NCBI GenBank assembly: GCA_017624855.1
Contig: JAGAMF010000007.1
Coordinates: 1-64,000, forward strand
From: Lachnospiraceae bacterium
Lineage (GTDB): Bacteria; Bacillota; Clostridia; Lachnospirales; Lachnospiraceae
DNA length: 64,000 nucleotides
Direction of reading: 5' to 3'
Shown: piece after piece, positions 1-8,961 of the stretch
Layout: each line of letters begins with the position of its first letter
How positions within the stretch are numbered: the first letter of the stretch is position 1
Notes under the pieces: model-generated
Databases searched by the model: none
Told to the model about the DNA's origin: nothing
What the model saw: the letters and a program-made list of their open reading frames with translations, nothing else
Translations under genes and position numbers: made by a program

Positions 1-69
1 TCTTAGCTCAGCTGGGAGAGCATCTGCCTTACAAGCAGAGGGTCATAGGTTCGAGCCCTATAGGTTCCA
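1..69 (+). tRNA. tRNA-Val (anticodon TAC), 5' end cut by window edge
   Basis: The D-arm, the anticodon stem-loop with loop CTTACAA (anticodon TAC), the T-arm with TTCGAGC and the 3' acceptor strand AGGTTCC plus discriminator A at 69 are all visible. The first four acceptor bases lie outside the window. First of four clustered tRNA genes. CCA is not encoded. Confidence 0.93.
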
Positions 70-105
70 CTCGTATCGTAAGATACAAACTTAATATTTT
101 ATTAT

Positions 106-187
106 GGGCGGGTTCCCGAGTGGCCAAAGGGGGCAGACTGTAAATCTGTTAGCAACGCTTTCGATGGTTCGAATCCATCTCCGCCCA
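106..187 (+). tRNA. tRNA-Tyr (anticodon GTA)
   Basis: Acceptor GGGCGGG pairs with TCCGCCC. The anticodon loop CTGTAAA gives GTA, and there is a long class II variable arm as expected for bacterial tRNA-Tyr. The T-loop TTCGAAT is intact. Confidence 0.95.
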
Positions 188-262
188 TTCATTTCTTTAA
201 GAGAAATGCTTGTGCAGGGAAGTATCACTACACAAAGTTCAGGTTTATCCAAACCGTATTAA

Positions 263-336
263 CGCGGGGTAGAGCAGTCTGGAAGCTCGTCGGGCTCATA
301 ACCCGGAGGTCGTAGGTTCAAATCCTTCCCCCGCTA
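263..336 (+). tRNA. Initiator tRNA-fMet (anticodon CAT)
   Basis: The gene begins CGCGGGG and the acceptor 3' strand is CCCCGCT, leaving an unpaired C1-U72 end. An unpaired 1-72 position is the hallmark of bacterial initiator tRNA. Three consecutive G-C pairs at the base of the anticodon stem (GGG/CCC) flank the CAT anticodon, which also fits an initiator rather than an elongator. Confidence 0.93.
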
Positions 337-374
337 CTAACTTCTTTATGAAGTGGCATCCAAAGATGCAGATT

Positions 375-447
<73 letters not shown>

Positions 448-493
448 CTTTTAAGTGGAGTTCATTATGAATTCCATTTTTTTTGCCTTAAAC

Positions 494-511
494 TGACCGA
501 ACGGTCGGTCA
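494..511. promoter_or_regulatory. TetR-family operator upstream of RND/TetR operon
   Basis: TGACCGA-N4-TCGGTCA is an 18-bp near-perfect palindrome (16 of 18 positions symmetric). It is the classic half-site arrangement bound by many TetR regulators. It lies about 150 bp upstream of the exporter, whose operon ends with a TetR gene, so autoregulation is likely. A TATACT box at 534-539 could be the -10 of a promoter whose -35 region the operator would cover. That promoter is a weak call. Confidence 0.7.
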
Positions 512-661
512 CAAATTACACACAATTCTCATATATACTTGCAATGATTTATTTTGGTCAAAAGATTGCACTACATATAGTACAAGTATTTTGTGTTTGA
601 TCGGAATCAAATATTTTCATAAAAAAAACATTTATATTTTATCCATAAATCGGAGGTTTCT

Positions 662-3490
662 ATGTTATCTAAATTCAGTGTTAAAAAACCCTATACTGTG
701 TGGGTGTGTGTGGTATTGGTATTGGTTCTTGGTGTTGTATCCGTAATGCGAATGACAACAGATCTTTTACCCAGCATGAGCTTACCTTATGCGCTGGTAA
801 TCACAACCGACCCCGGTGCCAGTCCGGAAGAAATTGAGAAGAGCATTACTGCGCCGATAGAAGCAGCTATGGCGACTACAGCCAATGTAAAAAGTATCAG
901 CTCGGTATCATCTAACAGCTCTTCCATTGTTATTTTGGAATATGAGCAGGAAACCAATATGGATTCCGTAGTTATTGAGATGCAGCAAAAGCTGGATCAG
1001 TTAAAGGGCGGTTGGTCAGATACGGTAAGCGCTCCTATGATTATGCAGTTAGACCCTAACATGTTGCCCATTATGGTTGCGTCTGCGGATGTTGAGGGAA
1101 TGACTCAAATAGAAATTTCCGAATATGTGGAAAATGAATTAAAACCTTCTTTAGAAAGTGTGGAGGGTGTTGCTACCGTTAGTTTGGTAGGTTCTGTGGA
1201 AGAAAAATATGAAGTTGTTATCCGTGAGGATAAGGTAGCGGCTCTGAATGAGAAGGTTATTGCGGAAATTGACGAGAAGTTTTTAGAAGCAAGACAAGAA
1301 CTTGCGGATGCCAAAACAGAGTTGGAAGACGGTAAAAAAGAATTGGAAGAACAGAATCCGGAATTGAATATGGCAGTATTGATGGATCAGGGCGTTTATA
1401 TTGATATGATCGTTGAGTCTGTTATTCAGAATATTTTAGTCGGTGCAATTTTGGCGATTTTTATTTTGATTATCTTCTTAAAAGACTTGCGTTCTACTTT
1501 TGTTATTGCATGTTCCATTCCTATGAGTGTGGTTTTTGCCCTCGTACTCATGTATTTTACAAATATTACATTAAACCTGATATCTTTATCCGGTCTGGCT
1601 CTGGGTATCGGTATGTTGGTGGATAACTCCATCGTAGTAATTGAAAACATCTATCGTTTGAAGAAAGAGGGACTGTCTGCCAAAAAAGCAGCTGTAGAAG
1701 GTGCATCACAGGTAGCCGGTGCGATTGTGGCATCTACATTAACCACAATTTGTGTATTTGCACCCATTATTTTTACAGACGGTATTACAAAGCAGTTATT
1801 CGTAGATATTGCATTAACAATTGCATATACCTTAATTGCCAGCTTGATTGTTGCGTTAACTTTCGTACCTATGATGGCTTCCGGCATGTTAAAAAATGCA
1901 AAAGAACCCAAGACCAAGCTTTATGATAAATTTAGGGATTGGTATGGAAATATTTTACGCTATATTTTAAAATTAAAGCCCCTTGTATTAATTTTATCCT
2001 TGGTGCTTTTGGTATTAAGCACATGGGCAGCATTCTCCAGAGGTTTTACTTTTATGGATATGGAGATGGAGGCTGACCAGATTTCAATGTCGGTAGGACC
2101 TAAGGAAGATGAAATCCTTACCTTCGATGAATTAAAAGCGTTGGCGGATGAGACTACCGCAGCGATTGTTGATATCGAAGGAATTGAAACCATTGGTGCA
2201 ATGGCCGGTGGCGGCGGTACCATGGATATGATGTCATCGGGTGCGGAATCCGTTACTTATTATATTCTTTTGGATCCCGAGAGCGAACGCTCCATGTATG
2301 ATATTATCGATGAAATAAAAGAAAAGACCAAAGACATTGACGGTCTTATCAATATCAGTTCGGAATCTTCCGATATGACAGCCATGTTAGGAAGCGGTCT
2401 CAGCATTCAGATTAAGGGTCGTGATATTGATACTTTGGAAGCTTTGGCCGTAGATATTGCTAAAATTGTGGAAGATACGGAAGGGACCGTGGATGTAAAC
2501 AACGGTTTACAGGATGCTACATCATCCCTTACCATTCATGTGGATAAAGAAAAAGCAGCAAAGTATAAAATGACGGTTGCTCAGGTATTCCAGCTTGTAT
2601 ACGGAGAACTTGCTTCCGATACCGTATCCACACAGGTGTCTACTGACTTAAAAGATTATGATGTTTATGTTATGAGTGAGGAACAGTCCGAAGTAACTCT
2701 TCGCGATATTAAGGCAATTACCTTCCCCTATACCGATAGCGAGGGAGAGGAAAAAGAGATTAAAATTACCGAAATTGCCACATTTGAAGAAGGAATTTCC
2801 ATGAATTCCATTAACCGTTCCGCTCAGACACGCTATATCAGTGTATCTGCAGGTATTGATGCAGACCATAATGTAACTTTGGTAAGTAACGAAATACAGA
2901 AAAAATTGGAAAATTATGAAATGCCGGAAGGATATACCATTGAAATGGCCGGTGAAGATGAAATGATTATGGATGCAATGGGTCAGTTAGGCTTGATGCT
3001 CCTTTTGGCGGTTATTTTTATCTACATGGTAATGGTTGCTCAGTTCCAGTCCCTGTTATCGCCGTTTATCATCATGTTTACCATTCCTTTGGCATTTACA
3101 GGTGGTTTCGGTATTCTGTATTTGTGTGGAATTGAAGTAAGCGTTATTGCCATGATCGGTTTCGTTATGTTGGCAGGTATTATTGTTAATAACGGTATCG
3201 TTATGGTTGACTTTATTAATCAGCTTCGAAGAGAAGGTATGGCGAAAAAAGAGGCAATTGTGGAAGCAGGCAAGGCCCGCCTTCGTCCTATCCTTATGAC
3301 AGCATTGACCACCATTTTGTCCATGATTCCCATGGCGTTTGGTATGGGCGACGGTGCGGAAATGATGCAGCCTATGGCGATTACCATGACAGGTGGTTTG
3401 ATTTACGGTACTCTTTTAACCTTGGTGGTTGTACCTTGTATCTATGATGTATTTAACAAAGACAAGAGCATGGTGGAAGAAGAACTGTAA
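662..3490 (+). CDS. RND-family efflux permease (AcrB/MMPL-like), short first external loop
   Basis: Proton-driven multidrug or lipid exporter of the RND superfamily, in the cytoplasmic membrane. TM1 is at about residues 15-36. The block of TM2-TM6 starts near 257, with the conserved proton-relay region GIGMLVDNSIVVIEN in TM4, and a second TM block starts near 780. The protein has 942 residues, against about 1030 for AcrB and often about 1200 in related clostridial proteins. The first external loop is only about 220 residues, and its second half is a short charged coiled-coil (about 205-232) instead of a full porter/docking region. No membrane-fusion or outer-membrane partner is nearby, as expected for a Gram-positive. 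An AGGTTT-type site (CGGAGG) precedes the ATG. Probably cotranscribed with the TetR gene that follows. Confidence 0.9.
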   Translation: MLSKFSVKKPYTVWVCVVLVLVLGVVSVMRMTTDLLPSMSLPYALVITTDPGASPEEIEKSITAPIEAAMATTANVKSISSVSSNSSSIVILEYEQETNMDSVVIEMQQKLDQLKGGWSDTVSAPMIMQLDPNMLPIMVASADVEGMTQIEISEYVENELKPSLESVEGVATVSLVGSVEEKYEVVIREDKVAALNEKVIAEIDEKFLEARQELADAKTELEDGKKELEEQNPELNMAVLMDQGVYIDMIVESVIQNILVGAILAIFILIIFLKDLRSTFVIACSIPMSVVFALVLMYFTNITLNLISLSGLALGIGMLVDNSIVVIENIYRLKKEGLSAKKAAVEGASQVAGAIVASTLTTICVFAPIIFTDGITKQLFVDIALTIAYTLIASLIVALTFVPMMASGMLKNAKEPKTKLYDKFRDWYGNILRYILKLKPLVLILSLVLLVLSTWAAFSRGFTFMDMEMEADQISMSVGPKEDEILTFDELKALADETTAAIVDIEGIETIGAMAGGGGTMDMMSSGAESVTYYILLDPESERSMYDIIDEIKEKTKDIDGLINISSESSDMTAMLGSGLSIQIKGRDIDTLEALAVDIAKIVEDTEGTVDVNNGLQDATSSLTIHVDKEKAAKYKMTVAQVFQLVYGELASDTVSTQVSTDLKDYDVYVMSEEQSEVTLRDIKAITFPYTDSEGEEKEIKITEIATFEEGISMNSINRSAQTRYISVSAGIDADHNVTLVSNEIQKKLENYEMPEGYTIEMAGEDEMIMDAMGQLGLMLLLAVIFIYMVMVAQFQSLLSPFIIMFTIPLAFTGGFGILYLCGIEVSVIAMIGFVMLAGIIVNNGIVMVDFINQLRREGMAKKEAIVEAGKARLRPILMTALTTILSMIPMAFGMGDGAEMMQPMAITMTGGLIYGTLLTLVVVPCIYDVFNKDKSMVEEEL

Positions 3491-3508
3491 AATTTTTAGA
3501 GGTGTAAA

Positions 3509-4159
3509 ATGAGTTCAAATATAAACAGCAATCCTTTGGATATGTTTGAGGGCATAGCCGAAAAGGAGATGCTTATGTATCAGGCTGTAATTGATATGGT
3601 ACAGGAAGATTACGATATCAACAGCATAAAGGTAAGCGATATAACCGGAAGAGCCGGAATTGGTAAGGGTACGGCTTACGAATATTTTACCAGTAAGGAA
3701 GAAATTATTGTAAAAGCTTTGCTTTACGATACTTATACACATTTAAAGAGAATTGAAGCTATTTTATGTGGAAAAGACGGTTATAAAGATAAATTCTACG
3801 CTTTGATGGATTATTTGGAGAAGAAGCTGCCTCTTACCAAAGGTGTTGGCAGTCTCATGAAGATGCTCTCCGGAACCTACGAAATCAAAGACGATATAAA
3901 AATCGAATTGGATAAATTTCATAATACGGATGCATGTCCCTTAACTTATGTGGAAAATTTAATTGATTATTATATGATGCAGGGCGTGGAAGAGAAAATA
4001 TACACGGAAGCGAATCCCATTCTTCGCAGAAGCGTTTTTGCAACCCAGCTGACAGGCTATATTTACTGTATTATGAATAATTATTATGCAGGAAATTTAG
4101 GCAGAGAAGAAGCCAGAGATTATATTTATAACAGTATGGTAAAATTATTGAACCCGTAA
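3509..4159 (+). CDS. TetR/AcrR family transcriptional regulator
   Basis: The 216-residue protein has an N-terminal helix-turn-helix (about residues 28-62, with SDITGRAGIGKGTAYEYF) typical of TetR repressors, followed by an all-helical ligand domain. The gene starts 18 bp after the exporter with AGAGGTG as ribosome site, so the two form an operon. It most likely represses the operon by binding the palindrome at 494-511 and is released by an exporter substrate. The ligand is unknown. Confidence 0.93.
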   Translation: MSSNINSNPLDMFEGIAEKEMLMYQAVIDMVQEDYDINSIKVSDITGRAGIGKGTAYEYFTSKEEIIVKALLYDTYTHLKRIEAILCGKDGYKDKFYALMDYLEKKLPLTKGVGSLMKMLSGTYEIKDDIKIELDKFHNTDACPLTYVENLIDYYMMQGVEEKIYTEANPILRRSVFATQLTGYIYCIMNNYYAGNLGREEARDYIYNSMVKLLNP

Positions 4160-4272
4160 CTGTTTGCAATTTTTATGAAATAAAAATTTTTCGGCAGAAT
4201 GCTTTTCAAGGCATATTTTATGGAAAGTTCAGACATACTAAATACAAAGATTTGATTGGAGGTATGTTTTGA

Positions 4273-4704
4273 ATGAATTCAGATACAATTGCTCTTTTAA
4301 AAGAATGTGATGCCGGATGCAAGATGGGCGTGGAAAGTATGAAGCAGGTCCGCTCTTATGCAGAAGAAGGCAGACTGATTGCCGTAATCGACAAGTATTT
4401 GGAGCGTCATGACGACTTTGGCGACAAATGTCACCGCATGTTAAACCAAGTAAAAGAGACCACACAGGATCCGCCCAAGATGGCCAGCGCTTTTGCTAAA
4501 ATCAGTACGGACATGAAGCTGATGATGGAGAAGGATTCCCATAAAATTGCGGAAATTCTTATTGATGGTTGCAATATGGGTATAAAATCCACAACGGAGA
4601 ATATCCATAAATATAAAAAAGCAGACGGTGAAGTGATGTCTTTGGCCAAGGAATTGGTGGAGATGGAGCAGAAAATGTCTCAAGATTTGTTGCAGTTTTT
4701 ATAA
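4273..4704 (+). CDS. Hypothetical helical-bundle protein
   Basis: The 143-residue, highly charged protein has no signal peptide or membrane segment and is predicted to be almost all helix, with three or four amphipathic helices (ferritin/DUF2383-like appearance). I do not recognise a specific family. The ribosome site GGAGG lies 10 bp before this ATG. An earlier ATG at 4264 meets a stop after one codon. The gene stands alone and is followed by a clear terminator. Confidence 0.75.
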   Translation: MNSDTIALLKECDAGCKMGVESMKQVRSYAEEGRLIAVIDKYLERHDDFGDKCHRMLNQVKETTQDPPKMASAFAKISTDMKLMMEKDSHKIAEILIDGCNMGIKSTTENIHKYKKADGEVMSLAKELVEMEQKMSQDLLQFL

Positions 4705-4770
4705 GAAATGAGTATAATAAGTTTATAAAAATTTTATAAAAAGAGAATATACTGTAGAAAAGATGTGATA

Positions 4771-4795
4771 AGCCGGAATCAAACTTCCGGCTTTT
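4771..4795 (+). terminator. Intrinsic terminator
   Basis: An 8-bp stem AGCCGGAA/TTCCGGCT with a 6-nt loop, followed by TTT. It ends the transcript of the small helical protein. Confidence 0.75.
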
Positions 4796-4864
4796 AGCAA
4801 AGAATAAAGCAACTTCGTACATATTCAGCAACAAAAAAACAGATAAAAGTAGAGGGTGTAAACT

Positions 4865-5725
4865 ATGGCAAAAGTAAGAATCGTTTCAGACAGTACCTGC
4901 GATTTGTCGCCGGAATTAAAAGAAAAATATGATATTAAGGTGATTCCTTTATGCATCGTTATGGATGATGAAAGCTATTTCGATATGGTGGATGTGACTC
5001 CCCTTGAGATTTTTGAGTGGGCAGATAAAAACAAAACCACACCCAAGACCGCTGCGGCAGGAATCGAGGATGCCATTAACTTCTTAAAACCGTTCCAAGA
5101 GGCCGGTGAGGATGTAATTTATATCGGAATTTCAGAGGATATGAGTACTACCTGTAATGTTCTTCGCCTTGCGGCAAGCGAATTGGAGTATGACCGTGTT
5201 TTTGTGATTAATTCCATGAACTTATCCACAGGGATCGGCTTGCAGGTGTTAAGAGCTGCGGATATGGTAGCAGAAGGCAAGAGTGCTGAGGATATTGTGG
5301 AAGCAATCTCCGGTGCAAGAACTCTGGTTCGTGCCAGCTTCGTTGTGGATAACCTTACTTATCTTGCAAGAGGCGGCCGTTGTACGGCAGCAACCGCTTT
5401 GCTTGCCAATACCTTGCAGTTAAAGCCCCGCATCGATGTTAAAATGGGTAAAATGGGCGTAGGCCAGAAGTACAGAGGAAAGTACGGCAAGGTCATTTTA
5501 AAATATGTAAAAGAAATGGAAGAGCAGCTTCTTCGTGCCGACAAAACCCGTGTTTTTGTAACACATACGGATATGGATCAGGCAATCGTGGAGGAAGTAA
5601 AGGATTACTTAAAGAGCTTGAATTACTTCGATGAAGTATATGAAACAGTGGCCGGCGGCGTAATTTCCAGCCATTGCGGAAGAGGTACGCTGGGCGTATT
5701 ATTCTATGATACGAAAGAAGAATAA
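4865..5725 (+). CDS. DegV family fatty-acid-binding protein
   Basis: The 286-residue protein matches the DegV family. It starts RIVSDSTCDLSPE, has a conserved SEDMSTTCNV segment near residue 95 and a C-terminal GGVISSHCGRGTLGVLF motif. Known family members (FakB type) bind a fatty acid and present it to the kinase FakA for incorporation into phospholipid. No fakA homologue lies next to it here. An AGAGGGTG ribosome site precedes the ATG. Confidence 0.92.
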   Translation: MAKVRIVSDSTCDLSPELKEKYDIKVIPLCIVMDDESYFDMVDVTPLEIFEWADKNKTTPKTAAAGIEDAINFLKPFQEAGEDVIYIGISEDMSTTCNVLRLAASELEYDRVFVINSMNLSTGIGLQVLRAADMVAEGKSAEDIVEAISGARTLVRASFVVDNLTYLARGGRCTAATALLANTLQLKPRIDVKMGKMGVGQKYRGKYGKVILKYVKEMEEQLLRADKTRVFVTHTDMDQAIVEEVKDYLKSLNYFDEVYETVAGGVISSHCGRGTLGVLFYDTKEE

Positions 5726-5748
5726 ATAATGAGTAAAAGAATTTATAG

Positions 5749-5880
5749 AAAAATACCGGTTGTTTAGGCGCTGATACTTTTAGCGAAAATACTGTAACTA
5801 TGCGCTACGCTGTATATAAAGGTGCTACACATGTTGAAGATTATGCTGATTCTGATGCAAGGATAGAGTGGTTGTGTTAA
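5749..5880 (+). pseudogene. Possible C-terminal gene remnant
   Basis: Directly after a TAG at 5746, an open frame of 43 codons runs to TAA at 5878-5880 without a plausible start; an internal ATG at 5800 would give 26 residues. Its composition (ADTFSENTVTMRYAVYKGATH...) looks protein-like, which suggests the tail of a lost gene. The remainder of the 5726-6109 gap holds a terminator and the promoter region of the next gene. Weak call. Confidence 0.25.
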
Positions 5881-5945
5881 TTTATTAAAAAATTAGTCTT
5901 TAAATAAAATATGAAGCAATAAAAGAAATGTAAAAGATGTTTTGT

Positions 5946-5975
5946 AAGCCCTGCAATTTTGCGGGGCTTTTCGTG
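5946..5975 (+). terminator. Intrinsic terminator
   Basis: AAGCCCTGCA pairs with TGCGGGGCTT across a short T-rich loop, followed by a run of T. It separates the degV region from the downstream housekeeping cluster. Confidence 0.75.
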
Positions 5976-6109
5976 TTTTTTAGGGAAGAATGGAAGAAAA
6001 CCCTCAACATTTAAAAAGCCTAGACCATAGACCTAAAATGTGCTATTATTATAAGGTGTAACCTTGTCGCATTATGTTCAGTTTTATAATTAAGAAAAAG
6101 CAGGAAAAC

Positions 6110-7612
6110 ATGCTTATAAAAGAAGCGCAGGACCGATTGTTTGGGCAGGAGGAAAAGGTGGAAAGCATCCTTAAAAAATTACAGAATTTAAGTGAATCGG
6201 ACTTTTATCCTTATCATATGCCCGGCCATAAAAGGCTTGGCAATGAGACCTTTGCGCTGGACATTACGGAGATTGACGATTTTGATAATCTGCACCACGC
6301 TACGGGCATTTTAAAAGAAGCGCAGGAGCGGGCGGCGAAGCTATACGGAGCCGAGGACTCTTACTTTTTGGTAAACGGAAGTACCTGCGGTATCTTGGCG
6401 GCAGTGAGTGCTGCTTTTCACAGAGGCGATCGGGTGATTGTGGCAAGAAACTGCCATAAAGCGGTTTATCATGCTTTGGAATTACGGGGGCTGGAACCGG
6501 TTTATCTCTATCCGGAGCAAATCGCGGAGTATGATATAAATAACAGAATACGCCCTGTGCAGGTAGCAGAGTTGCTGGAACGGGAAGATAAGAAAGCGGC
6601 AGGTATGGTTCTTACTTCGCCCACCTATGAAGGATATGCGTCTGAAATAAGAGAAATTGCTGAAATTCTCCATGAGAGGGACATGATTCTTATTGTGGAT
6701 GAGGCTCACGGCGCACACTTTGGATTTCATGAGGATTTTCCGAAATCTGCGGTTGGACAAGGTGCGGATTTGGTGATACAGAGCCTGCATAAAACCTTAC
6801 CTTCCATGACGCAGACGGCTCTTTTACACCGTTGCGGTCAAAGGGTGGAAAAGGATAGAATACAGAAGTTTCTGGGAGTATATCAGACCAGCAGTCCTTC
6901 TTATGTTTTTATGGCATATATGGATGAGTGTATGAGGCTTTTGGAGCGGGAAGGTCATGAGCTTTTTGCAGAGTTTGCCCTGAAACTTAGGGACTTTTAT
7001 AAAAAGTGCGATTCCTTGCGACACATTCAAATTGTTCGGGATTACAGAAGTGATAAGGTACTTGCGGACCCGGGCAAGGTTGTGATTGGTGCCGGCGAAT
7101 TTATGACCGGGAAAGAACTTTACGATAAACTGCGCTGTGAGTTCGGCTTACAGCTTGAAATGTACGCAGGCAATTATGCCCTTGCCATTATGACGGTTTG
7201 TGATTCCCAGGAGGGGTTTGACCGGTTATACGAAGCATTGTGTAAAATTGACCGGGATTTGGAAGAAATGGGGGCTTGTACACCCCATAAAAGATACGAA
7301 AGAAGCGCAGATACGGACAAGGTACGGGAGGCGTTGGCCTTATTGTATCGTAAACAGCCCACCATGAAATATTTGCCCGGTGAAGTTGAGGATTTGGATC
7401 GGGAAAAAGTGGATTTGGAGGATTGCGCAAACCGAATCAGCGGGGAATACATCTATCTCTATCCACCGGGAATTCCTTTTATCGTACCGGGAGAATGTGT
7501 GGATGAGGAAATGTTGAAGGCCATGATTTCTCTTCGGAATCAGGGATATGAAGTACAGGGCATGGCGGATACGGAAGGCGCAAGCCTGTGGGTAGTCAAA
7601 GAGAACGACTGA
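6110..7612 (+). CDS. PLP-dependent Orn/Lys/Arg decarboxylase family protein
   Basis: Fold-type I PLP enzyme of the ornithine/lysine/arginine decarboxylase family (SpeA/YaaO-like). Early in the protein comes the signature YPYHMPGHKR, then GSTCGILAA for the phosphate-binding region and DEAHGAHF. The PLP-lysine lies in SLHKTLPSMTQT. The C-terminal family domain contains YPPGIPFIVPGE. The first member of the classical decarboxylase-tmk-yaaR-holB-yaaT cluster of Firmicutes. Substrate (arginine or lysine, for polyamine synthesis) cannot be told from sequence. I chose the ATG at 6110 (AGGA just upstream). An in-frame ATG at 6074 would add 12 residues, but it has poorer ribosome-site spacing and lies close to a likely -10 box near 6043. 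Confidence 0.9.
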   Translation: MLIKEAQDRLFGQEEKVESILKKLQNLSESDFYPYHMPGHKRLGNETFALDITEIDDFDNLHHATGILKEAQERAAKLYGAEDSYFLVNGSTCGILAAVSAAFHRGDRVIVARNCHKAVYHALELRGLEPVYLYPEQIAEYDINNRIRPVQVAELLEREDKKAAGMVLTSPTYEGYASEIREIAEILHERDMILIVDEAHGAHFGFHEDFPKSAVGQGADLVIQSLHKTLPSMTQTALLHRCGQRVEKDRIQKFLGVYQTSSPSYVFMAYMDECMRLLEREGHELFAEFALKLRDFYKKCDSLRHIQIVRDYRSDKVLADPGKVVIGAGEFMTGKELYDKLRCEFGLQLEMYAGNYALAIMTVCDSQEGFDRLYEALCKIDRDLEEMGACTPHKRYERSADTDKVREALALLYRKQPTMKYLPGEVEDLDREKVDLEDCANRISGEYIYLYPPGIPFIVPGECVDEEMLKAMISLRNQGYEVQGMADTEGASLWVVKEND

Positions 7613-7669
7613 TAAAATACGCCTAAATAAAAGAGGCGCAGAAATTGTGTAAGAATTTTGGGGGACAAT

Positions 7670-8269
7670 ATGGGAAAAATCTTTTATTTGATGGGCAAAA
7701 GCTCAACCGGAAAAGATACAATATATAAGTTTATTTTAAAAGAAAACAAGTTTAAGTTACGCAAGATTGTGCCGTACACCACCCGCCCCATTCGTGAAGG
7801 GGAGGAAAACGGACGGGAATACAATTTTATCGATGATGCCGAAGTGGAAAGACTGGGAATTGCCGGTAAAATCATTGAACTTCGTGCGTACAATACTTTT
7901 CACGGTACATGGCGTTATATGACGGTGGACGACGGAAGAATCAAGTTGGACAGCCATAACTATATTATTATCGGTACCTTGGAATCTTATAAAAGAACCG
8001 TGGATTATTATGGACAGGAGGCCGTTGTACCCATTATGGTTGAGGTGGACAACGGAGTTCGCCTTCAGCGTGCGTTGAATCGGGAGAGAAATCAGGAGAA
8101 TCCCAAATATCAGGAGATGTGCAGAAGATTTCTTGCGGATGAGGAAGATTTCAGCCCTGAGCGGATGAAAGAAGCCAATATTACCAGAATTTTCGTAAAT
8201 GATAATTTAACCACATGCATTTCGGAAATTGAGGACTATATAGAAGCCAATTTAGAGCCGATAAAATAA
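7670..8269 (+). CDS. Guanylate kinase-like protein
   Basis: The 199-residue P-loop kinase has an atypical Walker A, GKSSTGKDT, at about residues 9-17 and the GMP-binding signature TTRPIREGEENGREYNF at about 39-56, as in guanylate kinases. It probably phosphorylates GMP or a related nucleotide with ATP. In many Firmicutes the equivalent position between the decarboxylase and yaaR holds tmk; here a Gmk-type protein sits in the place of thymidylate kinase. The ATG at 7670 with GGGGGA is preferred over a TTG at 7658. Confidence 0.82.
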   Translation: MGKIFYLMGKSSTGKDTIYKFILKENKFKLRKIVPYTTRPIREGEENGREYNFIDDAEVERLGIAGKIIELRAYNTFHGTWRYMTVDDGRIKLDSHNYIIIGTLESYKRTVDYYGQEAVVPIMVEVDNGVRLQRALNRERNQENPKYQEMCRRFLADEEDFSPERMKEANITRIFVNDNLTTCISEIEDYIEANLEPIK

Positions 8270-8312
8270 AGAGAGGTATCTTTTTATACAGTAGATTGCA
8301 GGAGGTGTGGGT

Positions 8313-8753
8313 ATGGATATAAAAGTGAATAATATACAGCAGGTTACGCAGCCGACCCAGACCAATCAGGTGCAAAGCGGCGATCCGGCTTTTAAGTTTG
8401 CATTGGCAAGCAATATTGCGGAGAATGAATTGCAGACAAAACTTACCCTGATGTTGGAGGATATTACCATGCAGGGCAAGAAAGTAGGCAAGCGCATGGA
8501 TATTCGGGAAATGAAGAAGTATCGCATGCTGATTAAGGATTTTATGAATGAGGTGGTAACCCGCTCCCATGAGTTCTCCCGTGAGAATTATCTGGACCGC
8601 AGAGGAAGACATCGTGTATACGGTATTATCCGTCGCGTAGACGAGTTACTGGATGAGCTGGCTCAGGAACTGGTGAAGGATGAGCAGGACAATTTGGCGA
8701 TTCTCAGCCGAATCGACGAAATCCGCGGCCTATTGCTGGATGTATTCACCTAG
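8313..8753 (+). CDS. yaaR: YaaR family protein (DUF327)
   Basis: The 146-residue soluble helical protein matches YaaR/DUF327 by its conserved core ([22 protein letters not shown], residues about 75-96) and by its position upstream of holB. Its biochemical role is not established. The start at 8313 is favoured by GGAGG 7 bp upstream; a GTG at 8307 lies inside that site. The disordered, Gln-rich N-terminus is typical of the family. Confidence 0.85.
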   Translation: MDIKVNNIQQVTQPTQTNQVQSGDPAFKFALASNIAENELQTKLTLMLEDITMQGKKVGKRMDIREMKKYRMLIKDFMNEVVTRSHEFSRENYLDRRGRHRVYGIIRRVDELLDELAQELVKDEQDNLAILSRIDEIRGLLLDVFT

Positions 8754-8796
8754 GCGGGACATGAGGAGACAGACCGTCAAGTTTTTAGAAAAGTAA

Positions 8797-8930
8797 GATA
8801 ACAATAAATATAATCAACAAACGGGTGCTGGCGAGCCGTCGGTATTTGGGTTCCGTATTTTGGAACCCTATATACCGCTACGTGCGAAACGCAGCGAGAG
8901 CGTGCCCGTGTTGATATATTTATTGTTATC
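8797..8930. repeat. 134-nt highly palindromic structured element upstream of holB
   Basis: A 5' arm at 8797-8819 pairs with a 3' arm at 8909-8930 (about 22 bp, one bulge). Inside are a closing ACGGG/CCCGT stem, a long hairpin around GGGTTCC...GGAACCC (8841-8876) and a second hairpin CGCT...AGCG with TGCGAAACGCA at its tip. There is no U-tract on either strand, so it is not a simple terminator. It could be a MITE- or ERIC-like palindromic unit or a structured leader RNA of holB. I recognise no known RNA family. Confidence 0.6.
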
Positions 8931-8961
8931 GTAGGTATAAAATAACCGGGGAGGTGTACGA

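Noticed and set aside
8797-8930. T-box or other known riboswitch upstream of holB
   Set aside because: No T-box sequence, specifier loop or terminator is visible, and the downstream gene is not an amino-acid or tRNA-synthetase gene.
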